Positions 39,146 through 48,206 are shown, counted from the stretch's first letter. The stretch is 64,000 nt of DNA from Mycobacterium sp. JS623 (GCF_000328565.1 NC_019966.1:3410001-3474000), one strand, 5' to 3'. The notes: generated by a model not told the origin, from the letters alone. Made by a program: numbers and translations.

Positions 39146-39556
39146 TCAGCGCAGCTCCTGGATTCGGACCATGTTTCCCGCTGGATCGCGCAGCGCGCAG
39201 TCGCGGACGCCGTACGGCTGCTCGGTCGGCTCCTGGACCACCTCGACGTCGCCGGCCTGGATCTGCTCGAAGGTGCTGTCGAGGTCCTTGGTGGCCAGCA
39301 GCAGTGTGCCGAAGGTGCCCTTGGCCATCATCTCGGAGATCACGCGACGCTCGTCGTCGGTGAGGCCGGGGGTGGCGGTCGGCGGGTACAGAACGACGTT
39401 CGTATCGGGCTGGTCCGGCGGGCCGACGGTGATCCAGCGCATCTTGCCGTTTCCGACGTCGAGGCGCACCTCGAAGCCGAGGGTGTCGCGATAGAACGCC
39501 AGCGACTCTTCCGGATCGTCGAGGGGCAACATGCTGGAGTGAATGGTGAGGTTCAT
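39146..39556 (-). CDS. glyoxalase/bleomycin-resistance (VOC) protein
   Basis: The 136-residue protein shows the VOC layout of two beta-alpha-beta-beta-beta units: MLPLDDPEESLAFYRDTLGF at the start and a second half ending RDCALRDPAGNMVRIQE with the typical DP-x-GN motif. Such proteins are metal-dependent lyases/dioxygenases or drug binders. Its stop lies three bases before the UvrA-like gene and it is 5 bases behind the AraC regulator, all on the minus strand. ATG at 39556 fits the fold start. Confidence 0.85.
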   Translation of the reverse strand: MNLTIHSSMLPLDDPEESLAFYRDTLGFEVRLDVGNGKMRWITVGPPDQPDTNVVLYPPTATPGLTDDERRVISEMMAKGTFGTLLLATKDLDSTFEQIQAGDVEVVQEPTEQPYGVRDCALRDPAGNMVRIQELR

Positions 39557-39561
39557 GTCGC

Positions 39562-40002
39562 TCACGTTATGTGCAGCCGAGCGGCGGGCGCTTCTCGATT
39601 CCTGATCGGTCTGGTGACTTGTTTCTCGACGCACGATGGAAGGCCGTCAACAGCGCCCGCGGCCCTTTCTCGATAGGAGCTCGGCGACATGCCGACCAGC
39701 TCGGTGAAGCGTGTGCTGAAGGTTCCTAACGACGAGCCTCCGACGGCGAAACAGACCTCGGTGACGCTCATGTCGCCCCGGCGCAGCAACGCCATCGCGC
39801 GCTCGATCCGCCGCGTCATCAGGTAGGAGTACGGCGACTCCCCGTAGGCGAGTTTGAACTGGCGCGACAGGTGGCCGGCCGACATGTTCACACCGCGTGC
39901 CAACGCCTCGACATCCAACGGCTGCGCATACTCACGGTCCATCCGATCACGGACACGACGCAGCAGCTTCAGGTCGCGCAGCCGCTGTGCATCAGGCGTC
40001 AC
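39562..40002 (-). CDS. AraC-family transcriptional regulator (DNA-binding domain only)
   Basis: The 146-residue protein is little more than the AraC double helix-turn-helix: LDVEALARGVNMSAGHLSRQFK (about 29-50) and MSVTEVCFAVGGSSLGTFSTRF with the closing GMSPSSYR. No sensory domain is attached. It is the first gene in AraC-VOC-UvrA order on one strand with gaps of only a few bases, so it likely regulates a small resistance or stress operon. GTG at 40002 follows TACGAT by six bases. Confidence 0.87.
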   Translation of the reverse strand: MTPDAQRLRDLKLLRRVRDRMDREYAQPLDVEALARGVNMSAGHLSRQFKLAYGESPYSYLMTRRIERAMALLRRGDMSVTEVCFAVGGSSLGTFSTRFTELVGMSPSSYRERAAGAVDGLPSCVEKQVTRPIRNREAPAARLHIT

Positions 40003-40008
40003 ACCGGG

Positions 40009-40014
40009 ATCGTA
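40009..40014 (-). promoter_or_regulatory. putative -10 (TACGAT) of the leaderless AraC operon
   Basis: TACGAT on the minus strand is followed by six bases and GTG at 40002. Confidence 0.45.
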
Positions 40015-40024
40015 CGTCGGGTGT

Positions 40025-42364
40025 CTACGTCCAGAATTCGTTCATGGGTTGCGCGTAGCGGTCGTTGTTGGTCAGCGGCGGGAGTCCGAGAGAATCCTCG
40101 ATGGTGCGCAGCAGGCTGTAGTGGTCATAGCGATCATCGGCGACGAACGCGCCACCACGCATCCCGCTGGCGACGGCACCCGGCGACGGGATGACGACTG
40201 TGACGATGTGGTTGCCTTGGTTGCCGATGCCCAACGACAGGTTGTTGTAGTCCTCGTCGAATGTCAGGAAGATCGCGCTCTTCTGGGTGGGGTCATTCCA
40301 CGTGTTGGAGTCCATGATGATGGGCAGCGTCTCGTTGAGCCATGCGTCGCCTGCCGCGACGTTGTATTGGTGTCCGCCAAGGAATTTCGGGGTCAACTGG
40401 CTCAGGGCCCATTGGACTATGCCGGTGAGGGTATTGGTGGGACCTTCCATGTTGGTCGCGTCATCGGCGGCGAACCACGCGAAATTGGGAGCGGTGTTGG
40501 GGACGACGAGATCGCCTGCCATCTCTGATAGATCGAACAAGTGGCTGTTCACCCGGGTCGGATCGTTGTAAATGTCGCTGTAGGCCAGGAAGGGCAGCCG
40601 GTCGGTAGGTGTGCTGTAGCCGCCGCCACCCTCCATGTACCCAGCCCAGGTCTTGTGCGCCAGCTCGATGTTGTCGGCAAGGTTGGGTTGGTCAAAGCAG
40701 TTCGCGGGGCAGTTGTAGTTGATGCCGAAGTCTGAACCACCCAGGATCGGGTAGTAGTTCGGATCGCTCGGGTGCGTGAGTGCGTAGTAGTTCGACGCGA
40801 GTCCGTAGGTGTCGATGAGACCGTTTAGGTACGGGGCGTTGGGGCTGCCGACGATGTCAGTGAAGCCCTTGTTCTCCATGTAGACCATGAACACGTGATC
40901 GAGCGGCTTGACGCTCGATGCCGGTCGCGTGAGCGGCGCGGGAGCCAGGCCTGCAGCACCGACCGTGAACGAGAGGTTGTCGGCGTAGGCGTTGTTGTAG
41001 TTGCCTAGTACCGGGTTGCAGTCCTCGAGCGTCACCACCACACGCGCAGTGCGGGTGCCCACCGGGATGGTGCCCGTGGTTTCGCGGTCAATGAAGCCGG
41101 TGAGGAAGAATCGATCGAGCACGCCGACCGGCCGGATGCTTCCGGTGCCGAGGGTGGCTCCGCTGGCATTGAGGAACTCGACGCGGACCGAGGCAGCGGA
41201 CGGGTCGATGGTGAACCCGCCGAGGTCGCCGCCGAGCGTGTAAGGCACTGCGCCACCGTCGATCTCGGCCGCCGCGGCACTGAGGTTCACGGTCTGGCTG
41301 AGCGTGGAAGTGGCGACTGGTCCACCGCCGAAGAATTGATTGCCACCATCGGGTGGTGCGCACGCCGCGCTGGGGAATCCGAGGAACGCGGGGAATGTCG
41401 GGCCCGGGGAGGATGTCGGCCACGGAAAGCGGCGCAGAGTGCCGTATTCAATGACTGTCGGTGTGCCGGTCACGGTCCAGCCTGGCACTGTCACCGAGCT
41501 GTATCCCGACAACGACGGGTCACCGAGTTCAGCGCCAGGATTCACTAGCAAGTTCGGCCCGCCAACGGTCAGCGCGGGGACGTGTGGGGCGGCTACCGGC
41601 GAGAAGCCGAGCAGTGTCTGCTCGATCTCACGGCGCGCAAACGCCAACAGCGTCCACAGCGCGGGCTCGTGAATCGGTGCGACGGGACTGGCTGTCATCG
41701 ACGGTCCCAGCCCGGCCCACCCAAACAGAGACGAGACGACGCTCGTGACGATGTTCAACGGTGCCAGCGGCCCACTGAACGCCGGATGCTGCTGCGGCGC
41801 ACTCGTTTCGATTGAGTTGACCGTCGCGGTGATTGGCGATGACGGCGTCACCGGTGCAGCGCTGGCGACGGCGTGCACTTCGGTGCTCGGCGTTGAGTGC
41901 GTCGTTCGAAGCGCACTCGGCGACTGCAGGTTTGCGGCGTTGCTAGTCAGATTCGCTTGCGGCACAGAAAATGTCGAGGTTGCTGTCGATGCGCTTCGTG
42001 TTGCCGCCTTGAGCGCCTTGCTGGTACCTCGTTTTGGCGATTCCGCTGCCGGCGTGGTCGGGAGCTCGTCATCATCGGAGGACGTCTTGATTGTGGGGCC
42101 CGAATCGTCGGCCGCTGTATGCGACTCGGCCGTCGACGTTTTTTCCGAGGCCGCGCTGTCGGATTCTGTCGATGGACTCGACGGGGCCGGCTTCTTCGCC
42201 GCCGACGACGCGGACGAGGTATCCGCCGCACTAGTCGAGGCCGACGAAGGACCCGAGTCTGCTGGCTCCGCGAAGGCGACTGCAGGCGTAGTGGCTACCG
42301 CCCATCCGACCCCGAGCGCGACAGCTAATGCGCCGACTCGACCGACACACGTGTCGTAACCCAT
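40025..42364 (-). CDS. large secreted phosphoesterase with binding domain
   Basis: The 779-residue exported protein has three parts. A signal peptide (about 1-32) and a Ser/Ala/Thr-rich low-complexity region run to about residue 255, including a LWTLLAFARREIEQ helix seen in many mycobacterial exported enzymes. A beta-rich module (about 268-475) opening NLLVNPGAELGD looks like a carbohydrate-binding or DUF642-like domain. The catalytic part (485-779) is of the phosphoesterase/phospholipase C-acid phosphatase type (VFMVYMENKGFTD, TFDEDYNN, DRYDHYSLLRTIED). ATG at 42364 begins the signal peptide. Confidence 0.83.
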   Translation of the reverse strand: MGYDTCVGRVGALAVALGVGWAVATTPAVAFAEPADSGPSSASTSAADTSSASSAAKKPAPSSPSTESDSAASEKTSTAESHTAADDSGPTIKTSSDDDELPTTPAAESPKRGTSKALKAATRSASTATSTFSVPQANLTSNAANLQSPSALRTTHSTPSTEVHAVASAAPVTPSSPITATVNSIETSAPQQHPAFSGPLAPLNIVTSVVSSLFGWAGLGPSMTASPVAPIHEPALWTLLAFARREIEQTLLGFSPVAAPHVPALTVGGPNLLVNPGAELGDPSLSGYSSVTVPGWTVTGTPTVIEYGTLRRFPWPTSSPGPTFPAFLGFPSAACAPPDGGNQFFGGGPVATSTLSQTVNLSAAAAEIDGGAVPYTLGGDLGGFTIDPSAASVRVEFLNASGATLGTGSIRPVGVLDRFFLTGFIDRETTGTIPVGTRTARVVVTLEDCNPVLGNYNNAYADNLSFTVGAAGLAPAPLTRPASSVKPLDHVFMVYMENKGFTDIVGSPNAPYLNGLIDTYGLASNYYALTHPSDPNYYPILGGSDFGINYNCPANCFDQPNLADNIELAHKTWAGYMEGGGGYSTPTDRLPFLAYSDIYNDPTRVNSHLFDLSEMAGDLVVPNTAPNFAWFAADDATNMEGPTNTLTGIVQWALSQLTPKFLGGHQYNVAAGDAWLNETLPIIMDSNTWNDPTQKSAIFLTFDEDYNNLSLGIGNQGNHIVTVVIPSPGAVASGMRGGAFVADDRYDHYSLLRTIEDSLGLPPLTNNDRYAQPMNEFWT

Positions 42365-42558
42365 CCCCGCTCCTTGATCGATGGGGCAGTTCAGCGCCAA
42401 AAAATGTACGCCGCGGCCGATCAGCGAGGGTCCGAACTGAGGCAATCGACCGGGCCTGCTGCCCCAATCTCCCGCGAGATGCCGATTAGCCACGGCATCC
42501 AGACCGCGGCGAAAGCCGTTGACCTCGGCTGATTTGCCACCGCCTCGCACGTCAGCGC

Positions 42559-42564
42559 TAGCAT
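42559..42564 (+). promoter_or_regulatory. putative -10 (TAGCAT) of a leaderless gene
   Basis: TAGCAT ends six bases before the GTG at 42571. Confidence 0.42.
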
Positions 42565-42570
42565 CGAGAG

Positions 42571-43311
42571 GTGACTGAACGCGAGGCCCCGCCGGATTGG
42601 GGCTTCGATCACCGGCAAACCGACCCTTATGACCACGACGGGTGGTTCGGTGGTCAACTCGCTGAGCCCACGTTCGTAGAGGAAGCGCCCACCCCGCCGC
42701 GCGGTGGGCCGGTCGTTCATGTCCCCGAGGAACCCGACGTTGCCCCGCCCGAGATAGCTCCTCCGGTTCCCGCGCCGCCTGTCCGCCGTGCCTCGACGCC
42801 GACGGTAAACACGTGGACGGTAAACGGCCAGCTGCGCGCATCAGATACCAGCACGTTGACGTTCCGGGCTCCCCCGCCGCCGTGGTATCGCACCAAACAG
42901 GGACGAGTCGGGTTGGTCGTGGTCGCCGCTGCTGCGGTGGTCGTGCCGATCGTCCTGCTCACATGGCCTGACAGCTCCGCCACGGGTCCTGCCCCGTCGA
43001 CGTCCGTCGCGCCGCACCCTTCAACGACCCAGCCCGCCCTCAGCAGTGCTCCGCCCGCGCCGATCAACCTGCCCCCGCCTCCGCCGCCACCGCCGCCTCC
43101 CCCGCCACCTCCGCCGCCGGAGAACACCGGTTCTGCGCCGTCGTACAACGAGCCGTACTGGACGGGGCCGGCAGACCCGAGCCAAGGTCCGAGCATCGAC
43201 GTGACCCGCGCGCCGATCAGTGTGGCGCCATCCAAGCAACAACCATCAGGCACCAACTCAGCCAAACCTGGGGACGGCCGCAAGGGCTTCCATTGTGGAG
43301 GCTGGTGCTGA
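42571..43311 (+). CDS. Pro-rich single-pass membrane protein
   Basis: The 246-residue protein has an acidic Pro-rich cytoplasmic part (1-105), one membrane helix (about 113-131, VGLVVVAAAAVVVPIVLL), then an outer part with a pure run of about 18 Pro residues and a C-terminus ending HCGGWC. The topology resembles mycobacterial wall-spanning stalk proteins. The two closing Cys could form a disulfide. GTG at 42571 appears leaderless. Function unknown. Confidence 0.7.
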   Translation: MTEREAPPDWGFDHRQTDPYDHDGWFGGQLAEPTFVEEAPTPPRGGPVVHVPEEPDVAPPEIAPPVPAPPVRRASTPTVNTWTVNGQLRASDTSTLTFRAPPPPWYRTKQGRVGLVVVAAAAVVVPIVLLTWPDSSATGPAPSTSVAPHPSTTQPALSSAPPAPINLPPPPPPPPPPPPPPPPENTGSAPSYNEPYWTGPADPSQGPSIDVTRAPISVAPSKQQPSGTNSAKPGDGRKGFHCGGWC

Positions 43312-43320
43312 GCGGGCCTG

Positions 43321-44142
43321 CTATTCGTAGTTGAGACCCTTGAGCGGTGTCGACTGGCCCGAAAAGTCGATCTGCGCAGCCGGATTGGCCACCGCGGTGA
43401 CCATTCCCGAGCCGAATGCACCTTGCGAGTCGAACAGCGTCGCCGTGCCGACCGAAATCCCATCTGACGTCCAGTGCGAATCGCCTTGGACGGTGATCCA
43501 GTCGTCAACGGGCAACCGGGAGAAGGCCGCCGTCAGGTCACCGTTGATATAGCCGATGCCTTGCGTCCCCAGATTGGTCACCAGACTCGTCGCCTCGGCG
43601 ATCATCACGGCGCGAACAAACGGAGAGTTCTTCTCCCCCGCAAGCACTTTGATGCCGTCGTTGAAGAATCGCTTCCTGGAGTCATTCTGATGTGCCGCAG
43701 GCGACCGCGTCCAGCCAACTTCATCGCTTCCGACAAACGGCAGTATCGAATCGTCCGGTGATGGCGGCTGTATGAGTGAGATCGGCGCACTCCACTCCCG
43801 GCCGGGCGGTGCCATCGAGCGGCGGTACTGCACCAGCGTGGCCCGAGTCACCGTGCGACCGTCCTGAACCAAATCGCATTCCGCGCTGCGCACGCGTCTT
43901 CCGTCGCGGACCACTCGCACGTCGATCGTCGTAGCCGCATTGCGCGCTGCCCGAAACAGATCTGCGGTGAATCGAGTAGGCATAAAATCCGGTGATCCAC
44001 AATGATTTTCGAGCGCCCGAGCGGCCAACCCGACAACCGCGGGCCCATTGAGATGATCGTCGCCCCAATGGCTTTGCGCGAACGGCGTCGGCACGAACGC
44101 GCCACCCTCCGTCAGCGTGAAGTGCGCCGGTTCCGTTGACAT
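43321..44142 (-). CDS. TesB-like acyl-CoA thioesterase family protein
   Basis: The 273-residue protein resembles a double-hotdog TesB-like thioesterase: an N-terminal hotdog (SHWGDDHLNGPAVVGLAARAL, PTRFTADLFRAA, VRDGRRVRSAECDLVQDGR) and a second half ending with SHWTSDGISVGTATLFDSQG and a FG-x-GMVTA strand. It probably hydrolyses acyl-CoA of unknown chain length. I chose ATG at 44142; an ATG at 44166 would add eight residues. It is the third gene behind TetR and SDR on the minus strand. Confidence 0.8.
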   Translation of the reverse strand: MSTEPAHFTLTEGGAFVPTPFAQSHWGDDHLNGPAVVGLAARALENHCGSPDFMPTRFTADLFRAARNAATTIDVRVVRDGRRVRSAECDLVQDGRTVTRATLVQYRRSMAPPGREWSAPISLIQPPSPDDSILPFVGSDEVGWTRSPAAHQNDSRKRFFNDGIKVLAGEKNSPFVRAVMIAEATSLVTNLGTQGIGYINGDLTAAFSRLPVDDWITVQGDSHWTSDGISVGTATLFDSQGAFGSGMVTAVANPAAQIDFSGQSTPLKGLNYE

Positions 44143-44171
44143 CCGATCATCGTCGCACAGCGGCAAATAGG

Positions 44172-44873
44172 CTAGGTGTTGCGGCCGCCGTTGACGCCCA
44201 GGATCTGCCCAGTGATGTAGCCGGCCTCATCGGAAATGAGGAAAGCGCATGCGGCAGCGATGTCTTCGGGCCTCCCCATCCGGCGGACCGGGGTGGCCTC
44301 AATCGTCGCCTGCACATTGCCGAGCCTTCCGAGGGATTCCGCGTTACGCAGCATCGGCGTATCGATGAAGCCCGGCGGGACCGCGTTTACGGTGACTCCA
44401 GCCGGTCCGTACTCCAGGGCCAGCGACTTGGTCAACCCGTTGACCGCCGACTTCGCGGCGACGTAATGCGACATGTAGGGCGTGCCCGAATGCGTACTCG
44501 ACGAGGAGATATTGACGATCCGGCCCCAGCCCGCGTCGATCATGTCGGGCAGGACCGCTTGAATGCAGTGGAATACCCCGTTCAGGTTCACGTCGACCAC
44601 CCTCTGCCATTCGTCGAGGGTGATGTCGGTGAACCGCTTGAAGCCGTCCAGGCCGGCCGCGTTGACCAGGATCGTGACCGGACCGAGCTGCGCGCGGATC
44701 GCCGTCAATGCCTGCTCCACCTGGGCACGATCGGTCACATCCGCGGTCTGTGCGAACTCCTCATCGGACGGGTTCAGGTCAATGGTGGCCACGTGGTAGC
44801 CGTTGGCCCGCAGCCGTTCGGCCACTGCGCGGCCAATGCCCGAACCGCCTCCCGTCACGACAGCAGTCTTCAT
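44172..44873 (-). CDS. short-chain dehydrogenase/reductase, FabG-like
   Basis: The 233-residue SDR has TGGGSGIG (8-15), NAAG, the catalytic Ser in NISSSS, YVAAK (Tyr/Lys) and a C-terminal GYITGQILGVNGG end. The closing block is typical of 3-oxoacyl-ACP/CoA reductases (FabG). AAAGGAAG precedes the ATG. It sits between the TetR gene and the thioesterase gene on one strand, a plausible regulated lipid-metabolism operon. Confidence 0.9.
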   Translation of the reverse strand: MKTAVVTGGGSGIGRAVAERLRANGYHVATIDLNPSDEEFAQTADVTDRAQVEQALTAIRAQLGPVTILVNAAGLDGFKRFTDITLDEWQRVVDVNLNGVFHCIQAVLPDMIDAGWGRIVNISSSSTHSGTPYMSHYVAAKSAVNGLTKSLALEYGPAGVTVNAVPPGFIDTPMLRNAESLGRLGNVQATIEATPVRRMGRPEDIAAACAFLISDEAGYITGQILGVNGGRNT

Positions 44874-44919
44874 AAAGATGTCTTCCTTTCCGAATCAGTT
44901 GAATCATTCATGTTTGGCC

Positions 44920-45483
44920 TCATGTGCGCCGAGGCGTGCGCAGACCAAGCGTGCGACGACCCGCATGGACGAGATGGGCGCGCAGCACGTCGTCATCTAG
45001 GTTCGCCCCCGTCGCGCCAGCCATCCCGGCGAAGACCATGGCCGCCCGGACCTCTCCGCCCGGTCCCGGCTCAACGTCGGCCAGCAGGGCCAGCTGTCGC
45101 TTGATCAGGCCGCCCCATTCGGCGCGCTCGGCCAGCACCGCCGCGACGCTCGGATCGGCGGCAAGCACGGCGACAAGTCCCCTGTTCCGGACAGTCAACG
45201 CGGCGTAGCCGCTCAACATGTGTTCCGCCCGCGAGTGAGCAGTGCGCTTCGCTTCGGCAGACTCGACGACGATTCGCAGCTCATCGAGGATCGGCTCCAG
45301 GACGGCCGCCAGCAGTTGCTCGCGAGTCCGAAAATGGTGGTAGATAGCCGCTTTCGTGAACCCGAGTTCGTCGGCGATCATCTGCAGGGACGTGCCCGCG
45401 AAGCTATTGCGGGTGAACAGGGCGACGGCGACCTCGATCAGTCGCGTCCGGGTGTCGGTCGTCTCCAACGCCGCTGTTGCCAT
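44920..45483 (-). CDS. TetR-family transcriptional regulator
   Basis: The 187-residue regulator has the TetR helix-turn-helix (residues about 10-56, with TSLQMIADELGFTKAAIYHHF and the REQLL end) and a ligand-binding helical C-terminus. GAGGAG precedes the ATG at 45483. An extended inverted repeat lies directly upstream (45504-45544), so autoregulation and control of the SDR-thioesterase genes downstream is likely. Confidence 0.9.
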   Translation of the reverse strand: MATAALETTDTRTRLIEVAVALFTRNSFAGTSLQMIADELGFTKAAIYHHFRTREQLLAAVLEPILDELRIVVESAEAKRTAHSRAEHMLSGYAALTVRNRGLVAVLAADPSVAAVLAERAEWGGLIKRQLALLADVEPGPGGEVRAAMVFAGMAGATGANLDDDVLRAHLVHAGRRTLGLRTPRRT

Positions 45484-45503
45484 CGCCAGCTCCTCGAGGT
45501 TCA

Positions 45504-45544
45504 GCTTTACGATCGTATAGTATTTTACTAGCCATTCGTAAAGC
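45504..45544. promoter_or_regulatory. nested inverted repeats, putative TetR operator
   Basis: Outer perfect arms GCTTTACGA (45504-45512) and TCGTAAAGC (45536-45544) enclose an inner palindrome TAGTA-TTT-TACTA (45518-45530). The block lies 21-61 bases upstream of the TetR start in an AT-rich patch and includes possible -10 sequences. Two nested symmetric sites fit binding of two repressor dimers. Confidence 0.6.
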
Positions 45545-45575
45545 CATTCCCTCTATGATGGGCTAGGCCTGGAGG

Positions 45576-46325
45576 TCACCCTGTAGCTCCGCGGAGATGT
45601 CGGGCAAAGAAGCCGAGCGAACTCTCGAGCACGTAGCCGGGCACTTGACGGTGCCCGCTCGGAAAGGCGCGCAACATCTTCTCCTCCGAGGCGAAGGCGT
45701 CGAACAACGCGAGACCGTCGTGTCGGGCGATTTCCTCGTCATCCCACGGCAACAAGTACTCAATCGGGATCCTGATCCGGTTGGCCGCCGAAACTAGCGC
45801 GTCAGATGTGAACATCGCGCCGAAGACCGCTGCGGTGATTCGAGGTTCGATCGCTGTCAACGGAATCCCGATCGCGGTGGCCAACGTCATCCCGATGTAG
45901 CCGATCGGGGACCTGGCACCGATCTCGGGCAGCGCCTGCAGAGCGTCAATGGTCGCCTGCCATTCCGGCACGGCGCGCTCGGCCAGTGACGCATTGAACT
46001 CGACGACGATCGGGTCGATCGGCTGACGTGTCGAGCGAGCGTGCCGCAGCGCCGCGACCCACCGCTTGTCCTCGGCGTTTCGCGGCCGCTCACCGTGCCC
46101 GGGCGCGTCGATGATTGCCACGGTGAAACCACAGGTGCTCACGCAATGGTGGGCGCGGGCCACCACTCCCGGCGCCTTCTTGTGCAGGCCGCCGCCATGA
46201 CCCATCAGCATCACGGGCGCCCCATCCGAACCGGATGCGGATGACCAGATCACGCCTGTGATCTCGCCCAGGATGAAACCTCGTTCGATGACACCGTTCG
46301 ACGACGTCTGTGAAGTGAATTGCAT
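45576..46325 (-). CDS. alpha/beta hydrolase with non-standard nucleophile elbow
   Basis: The 249-residue protein has an alpha/beta-hydrolase layout: oxyanion segment MGHGGG (41-46), DAPGHGERP (73-81), the elbow region IGYIGMTLATAIGIP (141-155), an acid around LLPWDDEEIARHDG and a late His (SGHRQVPG). Where relatives have GxSxG, the elbow reads G-M-T-L-A with Thr147 in the nucleophile position. It may still work with Thr or be inactive. ATG at 46325 was chosen; the longer frame to 46406 adds a non-conserved leader. Confidence 0.75.
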   Translation of the reverse strand: MQFTSQTSSNGVIERGFILGEITGVIWSSASGSDGAPVMLMGHGGGLHKKAPGVVARAHHCVSTCGFTVAIIDAPGHGERPRNAEDKRWVAALRHARSTRQPIDPIVVEFNASLAERAVPEWQATIDALQALPEIGARSPIGYIGMTLATAIGIPLTAIEPRITAAVFGAMFTSDALVSAANRIRIPIEYLLPWDDEEIARHDGLALFDAFASEEKMLRAFPSGHRQVPGYVLESSLGFFARHLRGATG

Positions 46326-46513
46326 AGGTGCTGCCTTTCGGGATTGCCTTGTTATCGAGGCACTCCTGGCGACACCTCCGTCAGTCGCCCAACCGTGGAG
46401 AAACAAGGAGCACCCACCTCGGTACTGCGTTCATGGGTCTCACCTCCTCGATCGACGTCACGGTATCCGGGACGCTAGCAGCCGCGACGTCATCCCTGCC
46501 AACGCTTTTCTCG

Positions 46514-47587
46514 CTACCCAGCGACCCGCAGTACGCCGTCGGCCTCGGCCTCGACGCGCGTTCCGAAACTGCGGCTCATCTCTGCCACATTGGCGTGCAA
46601 CCACGCGGCATCCTGCTCAGGCGCGCGCTCGAGTCGCATTCGCCGCATGCGCATGGGCATCATGCGCAAGACGATGTCTGTGGATTCGATCGATACAAAG
46701 TGCAGGAGTCGCAGCTCATGCCGGTATGCCTCGTACGTTCGGATGCCTTCGTAGTCGTCGATGGTGTCCCCGCATCCGTACAGGATCAGTTTTCCGCGAT
46801 ACGCCTCGATTGGCCTGGGGTGGTGCGAGGAATGGCCGTGCACCAGGTCGACACCTGCGTCAATCAGCCTGTGCGCGAAGCGAATCTGCGCGTTGTCCAC
46901 GGCGTAGCCCCAATTCGAGCCCCAATGCACCGACACCACCCCGATGCCGTCGGGGCCCTTCACGGCGGTCACTCGACGAGCAATCATGTCGGCGCTGCGG
47001 TCCGTCATATCCGGCACATACGCGACCCCCGGGCGGCGTGCCGTCGCGGCCCACTCCGGTGGAATACCGCTCGAATTCATGCCACACGACGCGATGACGA
47101 CCCGTCCGACGACCACGGGGCGCTCGGCAGCATCAGCATCCAAACCCGCACCAGCACTGTGTATTCCGGCGAAGTCGAGGGTTTTCAGGGTGTCACGAAG
47201 ACCCTGATATCCGAAATCGAGGATGTGGTTGTTGGCCAGGGCGCAGACATCGGGCCGGATCGCGGTCAGACAGCCGATGTTGTCCGGATGCATCCGATAA
47301 TGCACCACCTTTCCGCGGGCGAATTCACCCCGCGCGGTGATGCTGGTTTCCAGGTTGAGTAGTCGGACGTCGGGAGCGAACCAGTCGACGATCTCCAAAG
47401 CTTCGCCCCATGGCCATGAGAAATCGATCGGTGTCGGGATCGGACCGTTCACCTGCTCGGCGAGCGAAATGTATTTTCGCGCATCGGAAACCACGGATTC
47501 GTGCAGGGTCGGATCACCCGGGTGTGGCAACAGTTGATCGATCGCACGGCCAGTCATCACGTCGCCGGTGAGGAAGATGACCGTCAT
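46514..47587 (-). CDS. CapA-family metallophosphatase-like protein
   Basis: The 357-residue protein has CapA landmarks: FLTGDVMTGR (5-14), NLETSIT, ALANNHILDFG, VVSVHWGSNWGY and HGHSSHHPRPIE, which hold the Asp, Asn and His metal ligands of the calcineurin-like fold. CapA proteins take part in poly-gamma-glutamate or other polymer handling. No signal peptide is evident. No poly-glutamate genes are seen nearby, so its role is open. Confidence 0.88.
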   Translation of the reverse strand: MTVIFLTGDVMTGRAIDQLLPHPGDPTLHESVVSDARKYISLAEQVNGPIPTPIDFSWPWGEALEIVDWFAPDVRLLNLETSITARGEFARGKVVHYRMHPDNIGCLTAIRPDVCALANNHILDFGYQGLRDTLKTLDFAGIHSAGAGLDADAAERPVVVGRVVIASCGMNSSGIPPEWAATARRPGVAYVPDMTDRSADMIARRVTAVKGPDGIGVVSVHWGSNWGYAVDNAQIRFAHRLIDAGVDLVHGHSSHHPRPIEAYRGKLILYGCGDTIDDYEGIRTYEAYRHELRLLHFVSIESTDIVLRMMPMRMRRMRLERAPEQDAAWLHANVAEMSRSFGTRVEAEADGVLRVAG

Positions 47588-47723
47588 GACGACTCAGAGA
47601 AGATGTACGCGAAACACATTCGGGCCATCGATCCGCACCTCCCACGCGAGTCGGTGCGACCACCGCCGCGCGACAGCAGGTCGCATCTCAATCGTCGCAG
47701 CTAATTCGGCCAGCGTGGTGGGA

Positions 47724-48206
47724 TTACCCAGAGCGATTCAGCTGCCAGATGCGGGTGGACAGCAACGTCGCGAATGCACACCACGCGGGATAGGCGGCGA
47801 GGACACCGGCCCGCGGGCCAGACGCCGCGACGGCCCGTCGCGTGAGATCCGCACTGCTCGCAGTCAGCGCGGCCGCCGCGATGGCCGACGCGGCGAGTTG
47901 ACGCCGCGTGAAGAAGAGCCATGTCCACCCGGCGTTGAGCACAAGGTTGACGGCCAACAGGCCTGCATAGGTGCGGGCCTGCCCGCGATCCTCGGTGCCG
48001 AGGTCGTCCAGCACGGAGGCTGATACGGCAGCGATGTCCGCATAGAGCACGGGCCACACGATGGGAAAGGCCTGACGCGGCGGTTGGAAGCTCGGCTTCT
48101 TCAGCCCGGCGTACCACGTCGACTCCGCGGGCCGGCTTGCCAGACCGCCTACCAGTGCCGTGATGAACGTGGCCGCAACGGTGCTGACCAGTGTCTTTGA
48201 ACGCAT
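47724..48206 (-). CDS. tspO: TspO/MBR-family membrane protein
   Basis: The 160-residue protein has five hydrophobic segments and TspO landmarks: WYAGLKKPSFQPP near residues 31-43, VWPVLYADIA and NLVLNAGWTWLFF. TspO proteins bind tetrapyrroles and are linked to porphyrin handling and stress in bacteria. It is divergent from the flavoprotein-sigma factor operon, and the 84-base gap carries the ECF41-like promoter for that operon. Confidence 0.87.
   Translation of the reverse strand: MRSKTLVSTVAATFITALVGGLASRPAESTWYAGLKKPSFQPPRQAFPIVWPVLYADIAAVSASVLDDLGTEDRGQARTYAGLLAVNLVLNAGWTWLFFTRRQLAASAIAAAALTASSADLTRRAVAASGPRAGVLAAYPAWCAFATLLSTRIWQLNRSG

Noticed and set aside
42365..42841. Upstream extension of the phosphoesterase frame to an ATG at 42841
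   Set aside because: It would put 159 charged residues before a perfect signal peptide and overlap a leaderless gene on the other strand.
43075..43122. Simple-sequence run encoding about 18 Pro as a possible microsatellite or phase-variation tract
   Set aside because: The codons vary (CCG, CCA, CCT, CCC), so it is not a uniform tract prone to slippage.
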